Shown: positions 12,942 through 18,575 of the stretch, piece after piece
Layout of the letters: each line of letters starts with the position of its first letter
Position numbering within the stretch: the first letter of the stretch is position 1
NCBI GenBank assembly: GCA_046728155.1
Contig: JBKPDY010000033.1
Span: forward strand, 1 to 18,575
Source: CAWDLX01 sp046728155
GTDB taxonomy: Bacteria; Actinomycetota; Actinomycetes; Mycobacteriales; Micromonosporaceae
Direction: 5' to 3'
DNA length: 18,575 nucleotides
The notes under the pieces: generated by a model
Databases searched by the model: none
Seen by the model: the letters and a program-made list of their open reading frames with translations, nothing else
What the model was told of the DNA's origin: nothing
Position numbers and translations under genes: made by a program

Positions 12942-13940
12942 TCACGGTTTCGTGCGGCCGGGCTGCACGTGTGTCCCCGCCTTCGCCAGCGCCACGGCCA
13001 GGGGCTGCGCCGGTGGGGCACCGCTCAACGGCTCGTCCGAGTCGGGAACTGCCCGCCGGCTCTCCGCTCGGAACTGGCCCGGGCTGGCGCCGGTGGTACG
13101 GGCGAAGAACCGACCGAAATTGGTGGCCTCCCGGAAGCCGAGGCGAGCGCCGATCTCCCCGACCGGCAGGTCGGACTCGGCGAGTAGTCGCTTCGCCTCA
13201 AGAGCCACCCGGTCATCGAGCAGCTGCTTCGCCGTTCGGCCGGTCGCGGCGAGACTGGCGCGGGTCAGCGTCCGGACCGAGCAGCCCAGCGCGCGGGCGT
13301 AGTCCTCGACCTGTCGAGTCTGGGTGAATCCCCGGTCGACCTCGGATCGGAATCGGGCAAGGGTCTCGCTGTCGATGCGCGCCTGCCCCGAGCCGCCCTC
13401 GGGTTCCAGCCGCCGGACCCGCAACAGTAGCGCCGCCAGCTGGTGGCGTAGCACGTCGGCCGGTATGTCATCACCGCCGAGGAGCCGGTTGTAATCGATC
13501 TCGAGCTGACTGATCCCATCGACGATCGCCTCCGCGTCGTCACCGGTGGGCTGCCAGTAGGTGCCATCACGCGGCTGGGCTCCCGCGGGTGCCGTGAGGG
13601 CCTGCGTACCGGGAGCCGCCGCTTCGTAAGGGAACTCGGACTCGAACAGCACGAGTGTGGCGTCGATACCGGGTGGCGGAAGTCCGACAACCTGCCCGGG
13701 ACGCACCCACAGCAGGCCTCCCGGTCGGCAGGGGTACGGCGTGAAGTCCACCGTGAAGCGGGCTCGCCCCGCCGTCACGAGCGCGAGCATGTGGACCGGC
13801 ACGCGATGGCGCGCGGTCTCCTCGGTCCCCGGGCGGCGACGGTAGAGGTCGTTGAGCCGCAGGGTGTGAAGACCCGGGGCTGGATGGTGAGGGTCCCGGA
13901 GCGGTACCTCCGCCAACGACAGCTGACCGAAACTGACCAT
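12942..13940 (-). CDS. AraC-family transcriptional regulator
   Basis: The 332-residue protein has an N-terminal cupin-like sensing domain (about residues 20-115, with HMLALVTAGRARFTVDF and the LLWVRPGQV strand) and a C-terminal AraC DNA-binding domain (about 203-297). That domain has two helix-turn-helix units: VEDYARALGCSVRTLTR, then VGEIGARLGFREATNFGRFF ending in the conserved GASPGQFR. Family members usually activate catabolic or stress genes on binding a small ligand; the ligand here is unknown. A Pro/Ala-rich tail of about 35 residues extends past the last helix. The ATG at 13940 lacks a clear ribosome binding site. It lies downstream of the Smr gene on the same strand but is separated from it by 159 bases holding a long inverted repeat. 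Confidence 0.9.
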   Translation of the reverse strand: MVSFGQLSLAEVPLRDPHHPAPGLHTLRLNDLYRRRPGTEETARHRVPVHMLALVTAGRARFTVDFTPYPCRPGGLLWVRPGQVVGLPPPGIDATLVLFESEFPYEAAAPGTQALTAPAGAQPRDGTYWQPTGDDAEAIVDGISQLEIDYNRLLGGDDIPADVLRHQLAALLLRVRRLEPEGGSGQARIDSETLARFRSEVDRGFTQTRQVEDYARALGCSVRTLTRASLAATGRTAKQLLDDRVALEAKRLLAESDLPVGEIGARLGFREATNFGRFFARTTGASPGQFRAESRRAVPDSDEPLSGAPPAQPLAVALAKAGTHVQPGRTKP

Positions 13941-14009
13941 GTCGAAGCGAGACTCTACCGGTCGACAGCCGGACCTCAGGCATCGACGATCGCGGGCTCC
14001 TCGGCCTTT

Positions 14010-14071
14010 TGAAGATCGTTTCCGTACAGATGGCCAAGGCGGCCAAGCTTGTTGTACGGAAAGGATCTTCA
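14010..14071. repeat. 19-bp near-perfect inverted repeat with structured 24-base loop
   Basis: TGAAGATCGTTTCCGTACA (14010-14028) pairs with TGTACGGAAAGGATCTTCA (14053-14071) with a single G/G mismatch. The loop contains a second small inverted repeat (TGGCC at 14031-14035 with GGCCA at 14041-14045). The arms are clearly richer in A/T than the surrounding DNA. It lies between the stop of the Smr gene and the start of the AraC-type gene. It could act as a terminator for the debranching-Smr transcript, although no T-tract follows, or as an operator or small element remnant. Confidence 0.75.
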
Positions 14072-14099
14072 GCCGGCGGGAACGTTGTCCAATCGGTGG

Positions 14100-14354
14100 C
14101 TACTTGAACCGAAAATGTACGAATATTCGGCCGAAGTTCTTGGAGTCCTTTTCGACCCGGTGGTACAGCGCCTTGATGTCCGGTTGATCGAGGAAGCGCA
14201 GGACGCGCTTCTTCAGTTGACCGGAGCCCTTCCCGGGGATGATTTCGACCAGCTCGATCCGCTTGGCTACCGCTTGGCGGACGATGTCGTGAAGTGCTCG
14301 CTCGATGTCGGCGTGGCGGTTGTAGATGTCGTGCAGGTCGAGCTTCAGCTTCAT
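14100..14354 (-). CDS. Small stand-alone Smr-domain protein
   Basis: The 84-residue protein is almost only an Smr (small MutS-related) domain. It has the N-terminal LDLHD motif (residues 5-9), a helix with ADIERALHDIV and the signature strand-turn VEIIPGKGSGQLKK (about 36-49), and ends with a basic GRIFVHFRFK strand. Smr domains nick or bind branched DNA or RNA; many small bacterial versions have unknown roles. The motif GKGSG, usually HGKGxG, has Pro before it instead of His. The ATG overlaps the stop of the debranching enzyme gene as ATGA, so translation is coupled, an unusual partnership. A GGAG is only one base from the ATG, and a weaker AGGG lies eight bases away. Confidence 0.85.
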   Translation of the reverse strand: MKLKLDLHDIYNRHADIERALHDIVRQAVAKRIELVEIIPGKGSGQLKKRVLRFLDQPDIKALYHRVEKDSKNFGRIFVHFRFK

Positions 14355-16270
14355 TCTCCTGGCCCTTGCTGTGAATCGTTGACGAATCGGTAGGTCTCAG
14401 CCACTGACCAGGCTTGGAATGGGCAGCCGGTGGCGGCGTGGGGGGCATCGCCATCTGCGGTTTCGCTGATCGAGCCGACGCCCCATTCGGCCAGGTGGGC
14501 CCGGATGCCGTCGAACAGATTGTCGGTGGGGAGGCCGAGGGCACGAGCGGCGTCGGCGTAGGGTCCCAGTAACCACGGCCAGACCGTCCCCTGGTGGTAC
14601 GCACGGTCCCGGCCGGCCTGGTCGCCGCGATGTGCGCCGAGATAGCCCGGCTCGTCGGGGGCGAGCGTACGCACCCCGAGCGGGGTGAGCAGAGCTTGGC
14701 CGGCCGCACGCACCGCGGCCGGGTCGCCGCCTCTGAGCGGTGCGTACGGCAGACCGTACGCGAGCAGCTGGTTCGGTCGCAGCGACGGGTCGTCGCCGGT
14801 CGGGGAGTCGACGACGTCGTGGAGCCAGCCGCGTTCGCTGGGAAACCTTCGAACGAACGACCGCATAGAACGCGCGCGCAACGCCTCCAGTTCCGCGGCA
14901 TCCCGCCCGATGCCGCGGCGGAGCGCGGCCAGGGCGGCGAGAGCGTTGATCCACAGTGCGTTCAACTCGACCGCCTTGCCCGTGCGCGCGGTCACCGGCG
15001 TTCCGTCGACGATGGCGTCCATCCAGGTCAGGGCGTAGCCGTCGGCACCCTGCGTGAGCAGTCCGTCCACCGGGTCGATCCGGATCCCGAAGCGGGTGCC
15101 GGTGAGGTGCCGGTGCACGATGTCGTCGAGGTAGTCGATAATGCCCGCGACCAGGTCGGTGTCGCCGGTCGAAGCGACGTGGCGGTCGACCGCGTGCAGG
15201 AACCACAACGTCGCATCCGCGGTGTTGTACTCGACCCGGCCGGTATCCGCGGTATTCGCGAGCATTCCCTCCGAGACCGTACGGGCGTACGCATGGAGCA
15301 GGTCGCGTCCCTCGTCGGCGCGGCCGGCGACGAGAAAGAGTCCGGCGTAGGAGATCATCGTGTCCCGCGACCAGGCGCCGAACCATGGGTATCCAGCGAC
15401 AACGTCCGGGGCTCCGTGGGACGGTCGCACGATGAACGCGTCGGCTGCCAGGCGGAGGAGGGCGGCCTCGCCATCCGCGCCGGCCGTGATCGCACGAGCA
15501 CGCCGTCTTGCCCCGGCGACGAGGTCCGACGCGGGCGGGGGAGTTCGGCTCAGGTCGTCGCCCGCCCACGCGCTGACCTCGAGCGCCTCCCCGGTGTCGA
15601 GGGTCTGCACGAACCGGCCGACGCGTAACAGGTCTTCGCTCGCGGCAAGGCCGCGGTCGCGCTCCTGCCGATGGAAGGCGCCGAGAAGCCATTGCCCATC
15701 GCGCTCGTACGAGGGCCCGGCGACCCGGTAGGCGCCCTCGACGACCACACCATCCGTCGTGTGCGCGATGCTCAGGCCGTCGCTTTCGTACCGTTCGGCG
15801 TGCGAGTCGCGCCACGTACAAAGCGGCTCGACGGCGAGCCCGACCGGGCCACCAGCAACCACGCGATGTACCACGCCAACACTCGGTTGCCCGTACGCCA
15901 TGGCCAGTTCCCGTTCGATGACAACGGTTCCCACGCGCCAACGCCACACCGGCAGGCCGTCGCGCAGGGCGAAGCTCTCGAGGAATGCGTGGCCATCGGG
16001 GTCGATCGCGCCGGAGATCCACTCGTGGACGCCCAGGCGGACCACGGCGCCGGACGGCAGGGTCAGCACCGGGTCGAGCGCGGCCAGGGTGACCATCCGC
16101 CGGGCCGGAACGGACCCGGCCACCACCAGTAGACCGTGATAACGCCGGGTACGCAGACTCGAGACGGTACCCATCGCGTAGCCACCGAGACCGTCGGTGA
16201 CCAGCCATTCACGCTCAGCGCCGTTGGCGAGGTCTCCGCACGTCTGGGTACCGAATTCGATGCACACCAC
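14351..16270 (-). CDS. Glycogen-debranching-type amylo-alpha-1,6-glucosidase (GH133-like)
   Basis: The protein of about 639 residues begins with the family's N-terminal domain, marked by WLVTDGLGGYAMGTV and RTRRYHGLLV. A C-terminal (alpha/alpha)6 barrel follows, marked by GYPWFGAWSRDTMISYAGLFL, where the Asp of RDT is the likely acid catalyst. NTADATLWFLHAV and the late YHQGTVWPWLLGPYADA segment are also typical. It should hydrolyse alpha-1,6 branch glucose units of glycogen or limit dextrin in the cytoplasm. Its end overlaps the Smr gene start by four bases. The start is uncertain: GTG at 16270 was chosen because the family begins just before the FGTQTCGDL stretch, and a CACACT -10-like box lies six bases upstream; the frame extends to a TTG at 16333. 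It is divergent from a GH63-type gene. Confidence 0.9.
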   Translation of the reverse strand: MVCIEFGTQTCGDLANGAEREWLVTDGLGGYAMGTVSSLRTRRYHGLLVVAGSVPARRMVTLAALDPVLTLPSGAVVRLGVHEWISGAIDPDGHAFLESFALRDGLPVWRWRVGTVVIERELAMAYGQPSVGVVHRVVAGGPVGLAVEPLCTWRDSHAERYESDGLSIAHTTDGVVVEGAYRVAGPSYERDGQWLLGAFHRQERDRGLAASEDLLRVGRFVQTLDTGEALEVSAWAGDDLSRTPPPASDLVAGARRRARAITAGADGEAALLRLAADAFIVRPSHGAPDVVAGYPWFGAWSRDTMISYAGLFLVAGRADEGRDLLHAYARTVSEGMLANTADTGRVEYNTADATLWFLHAVDRHVASTGDTDLVAGIIDYLDDIVHRHLTGTRFGIRIDPVDGLLTQGADGYALTWMDAIVDGTPVTARTGKAVELNALWINALAALAALRRGIGRDAAELEALRARSMRSFVRRFPSERGWLHDVVDSPTGDDPSLRPNQLLAYGLPYAPLRGGDPAAVRAAGQALLTPLGVRTLAPDEPGYLGAHRGDQAGRDRAYHQGTVWPWLLGPYADAARALGLPTDNLFDGIRAHLAEWGVGSISETADGDAPHAATGCPFQAWSVAETYRFVNDSQQGPGE

Positions 16271-16376
16271 GTGACCAGTGTGGCGGGAGGCAACGACGGA
16301 CCACGACCGTGTGACCAACTCGGCGGTAACCAAGGCCGGGTCCGGTCGGCGCGGCGGTCCGGCAAGAATACCTACC

Positions 16377-18575
16377 GTGGGTGAACCCGGTGCTGAGCGA
16401 CGACGCCTTGCCGCGGCGGACGCGGGCGACCGCGTATGGCGGGCGTGGGGGCCATACCTGGCCGAGCGCGCCTGGGGAACCGTTCGTGAGGACTACAGCG
16501 AACACGGCACCGCGTGGGACTACTTCCCGCACGACCATGCCCGGTCGCGGGCATACCGGTGGAACGATGACGGACTGGCCGGGGTCTGCGACGAACGGCA
16601 GACCTTCTGTTTCGGCCTTGCTCTCTGGAACGGCAAGGACGCCATCCTCAAGGAACGGATCTTCGGGCTGGGCGGACCGGAGGGCAACCACGGCGAGGAC
16701 GCCAAGGAGTACTGGTGGTACCTCGACTCAACCCCGACCCACTCGTGGATGCGTTGGCGGTACCACTATCCCCAGAGTCGCTTTCCGTACGGCGACATCG
16801 TCCGTACCAACGCGGCCCGGGGCCGGGCCGAGCCCGAGTTCGAGCTCGTTGACACCGGCATATTCGACGAGGGCAGGTTCTGGGGAGTGGAGGTCGACTA
16901 CGCCAAGGCCGGTCCGACCGATATGTGCATCACCGTCAGAGCGACCAACCACGGTCCCGAGCCGGCGACGCTGCATCTGCTGCCGACGCTGTGGTTCCGC
17001 AACACCTGGGCGTGGGGCCAGCCCGGATTCGATGAGGTTCCGACGATCCACTGCTACGACCAGTGCACGTTGGTCGCGAAGCACCGCATTCTCGGTCGGC
17101 TCGTCCTCGCCGGCGAGGGCTCGCCCGAGGCGCTGGTCTGTGACAACGAATCCAACGCCGAACGGCTCTGGGGTCTTGAGAACCGCACCCCTTACCCCAA
17201 GGACGGGATCGGCGATCACGTCGTCGACGGAAAGCCGACCGTCAACCCCGACCGGGTCGGAACGAAGGCGGCGTTGCATTACGTGTTCGACGTCGCGGCT
17301 GGTGCAATGACCGAGATCCGGCTACGGCTTTCCCTCGTCGCGGACCCGGCCGACGACTGGTCGCCGGAGTCGGCCGCCCACGATCGCGCCGTGCTCGACC
17401 TCGGCGACGGATTCGGTAGCGTCATGGCCGACCGCAAGCGTGAAGCGGACGAGTTCTTCGCCGAAATCACGCCACCGGACGCGACCGCCGACGAAGCGAT
17501 GGTGCTGCGCCAGGCCGTAGCCGGGCTGATGTGGGGAAAGCAGTTCTATCACTACGACGTAGCGCGGTGGCTGGCCGGCGATCCGAACGCACAGCCGCCA
17601 TCGCGGACGCGGCTGCGCAACGCTCATTGGCGCCACATGTCGAGTTTCGACGTCATCTCCATGCCGGACCCGTGGGAGTACCCCTGGTTCGCGGCATGGG
17701 ACCTGGCCTTTCAGACCGTAGCGATCGCCCACGTCGACCCTTGCTTCGCCAAGGAGCAACTGCTTCTGCTGTTGCGTGAGTGGTACATGCATCCCAACGG
17801 GCAGTTGCCCGCGTACGAGTGGGCATTCGACGATGTGAACCCGCCGGTGCACGCGTGGGCGACCATCCGAGTTTTCGAACTCGACGGATCCCGTGACTAT
17901 GACTTCCTGGCCCGGGTGCTGCACAAGCTGTTGATGAATTTCACCTGGTGGGTGAACCGCAAGGATTCCGGGGGTAACAACGTCTTCGAAGGCGGCTTTC
18001 TCGGGCTGGACAATGTTGGTCCATTCGACCGCGGAGCGGCCCTGCCTGTCGCCGGCATCCTCGAACAGAGCGACGGCACGGCGTGGATGGCCATGTACGC
18101 GCTGAACATGCTCGAGATGGCCCTCGTGCTCGCCACGCAACATCGTGCCTATGTCGACCTGGCCACAAAATTCATCGAGCATTTCGCGTACATCGCCGCG
18201 GCGGCGTACGAGCAGGGACTCTGGAACTCCGACGACTCCTTCTTCTACGACGTCATCCGGCAGCCCGATGGGCAGAAGGTCCCGCTCAAGGTGCGGTCGG
18301 TCGTCGGTCTGCTGCCGCTGGCCGCCACCACGATTCTGTCGTCGGTCACCCTGGCCCGGTTGCCCGAGGTCGCCGGACGGCTGCGGTGGTTCCTGACGAA
18401 AAAACCCGAGTACGCCGACGCACTCTCGTCCCGGCGGATCCGGGATGGACAGCAGCGGCGGCTACTCTCCGCCGTCGGTCCCACGCAGCTCATGCACATC
18501 CTGGGCCGCATGCTCGACCCGGCCGAGTTCTTATCCCCGTACGGGATCCGCACGCTGTCCCGGGCGCACCTGGAT
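16377..18575 (+). CDS. GH63-type glucosidase (MGH1-like), 3' end outside window
   Basis: The open frame of 733 codons has no stop before the right edge. It matches the large actinobacterial GH63-like glucosidases (usually about 850-900 residues), so roughly the last 15-20 percent is missing. The N-terminal part has WGPYLAERAWGTVREDYS, FPHDHARSRAYRW and GNHGEDAKEYWWYLDSTPTH. The catalytic (alpha/alpha)6 barrel includes YPWFAAWDLAFQ, with Asp442 a likely general acid by analogy with GH63 enzymes, and GQLPAYEWAFDDVNPP around Glu481. Substrate is uncertain; glucosylated or mannosyl/glucosyl glycerate-type compounds, trehalose or alpha-glucan oligomers are all reported for relatives. The GTG at 16377 has no ribosome binding site; the next in-register choice is internal. 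The gene is divergent from the debranching enzyme gene, 106 bases away. Confidence 0.88.
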   Translation, partial: MGEPGAERRRLAAADAGDRVWRAWGPYLAERAWGTVREDYSEHGTAWDYFPHDHARSRAYRWNDDGLAGVCDERQTFCFGLALWNGKDAILKERIFGLGGPEGNHGEDAKEYWWYLDSTPTHSWMRWRYHYPQSRFPYGDIVRTNAARGRAEPEFELVDTGIFDEGRFWGVEVDYAKAGPTDMCITVRATNHGPEPATLHLLPTLWFRNTWAWGQPGFDEVPTIHCYDQCTLVAKHRILGRLVLAGEGSPEALVCDNESNAERLWGLENRTPYPKDGIGDHVVDGKPTVNPDRVGTKAALHYVFDVAAGAMTEIRLRLSLVADPADDWSPESAAHDRAVLDLGDGFGSVMADRKREADEFFAEITPPDATADEAMVLRQAVAGLMWGKQFYHYDVARWLAGDPNAQPPSRTRLRNAHWRHMSSFDVISMPDPWEYPWFAAWDLAFQTVAIAHVDPCFAKEQLLLLLREWYMHPNGQLPAYEWAFDDVNPPVHAWATIRVFELDGSRDYDFLARVLHKLLMNFTWWVNRKDSGGNNVFEGGFLGLDNVGPFDRGAALPVAGILEQSDGTAWMAMYALNMLEMALVLATQHRAYVDLATKFIEHFAYIAAAAYEQGLWNSDDSFFYDVIRQPDGQKVPLKVRSVVGLLPLAATTILSSVTLARLPEVAGRLRWFLTKKPEYADALSSRRIRDGQQRRLLSAVGPTQLMHILGRMLDPAEFLSPYGIRTLSRAHLD

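Noticed and set aside
14010..14071. Integron attC site
   Set aside because: The arms do not show the GTTRRRY-type core ends, and no integrase or gene cassettes are nearby.
13567..14901. 444-codon minus-strand frame spanning the AraC-type, Smr and debranching genes
   Set aside because: It crosses three recognisable genes in the wrong frame and has no protein-family features.
14397..16208. Long (603-codon) minus-strand frame inside the debranching enzyme gene
   Set aside because: Arg/Pro/Gly-rich shadow of the real gene in another frame, typical of very GC-rich coding DNA.
16381..17310. Open frame starting at GTG 16381 on the plus strand
   Set aside because: Its product is low-complexity Arg/Ser/Thr/Pro-rich; the frame starting four bases earlier gives a clear GH63-type protein through to the window edge.

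Overview
The window is very GC-rich DNA with strong G/C third-position bias. It carries a WhiB regulator, a SigB/SigF-type sigma factor with STAS-domain partners, a DUF4235 protein, a small GPGG-motif membrane protein and many GTG starts. This points to a filamentous actinobacterium. Micromonosporaceae (Actinoplanes or Micromonospora relatives) is my best guess, but no rRNA or tRNA is present to test it. I see no phage, insertion sequence, CRISPR array or tRNA, so it reads as ordinary chromosome with one unusual regulatory cluster.

Left part (1-5600): the tail of a Pro-rich heptapeptide-repeat protein converges on a two-domain VOC (glyoxalase-fold) protein. Next come a uridine-kinase-like protein whose ATP-binding P-loop has been lost, a strong bidirectional hairpin, and a kinase-less membrane-anchored PASTA protein on the other strand. 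An ABC-2 type exporter pair (ATPase and permease with a 4-base overlap), a Tat-exported Rieske lipoprotein and a small integral membrane protein follow.

Middle part (5600-9050): a RecQ-type helicase on the minus strand; then on the plus strand a DUF4235 protein, a short acyl-CoA dehydrogenase-like protein and a 47-residue GPGG membrane protein. Two near-consensus SigB/SigF-type promoters (GTTT-N16-GGGTA) lie just before the helicase gene and the 47-residue protein gene.

Core of interest (9250-12850): a WhiB3/WhiD-like Fe-S protein is translationally coupled to a STAS-HATPase fusion (antagonist plus anti-sigma kinase in one chain). This is followed by a STAS-sigma fusion (antagonist-like domain plus SigB/SigF-type sigma factor in one chain). 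A stand-alone STAS antagonist and a two-CBS-domain protein lie convergent to them. At the phosphoacceptor position of the STAS domains, the kinase fusion has Asp, the sigma fusion has Ala and only the stand-alone protein keeps Ser. I infer a rewired partner-switching circuit in which the usual RsbV/RsbW/SigB parts are rearranged into fusions. The promoter matches at the helicase and small-protein genes, and a weaker one before the sigma gene itself, are candidate outputs.

Right part (12900-18575): an AraC-type regulator, a 19-bp near-perfect inverted repeat, a small Smr-domain protein coupled to a glycogen-debranching-type amylo-alpha-1,6-glucosidase, and a divergent GH63-type glucosidase that runs off the right edge. 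These last genes form an alpha-glucan breakdown locus.
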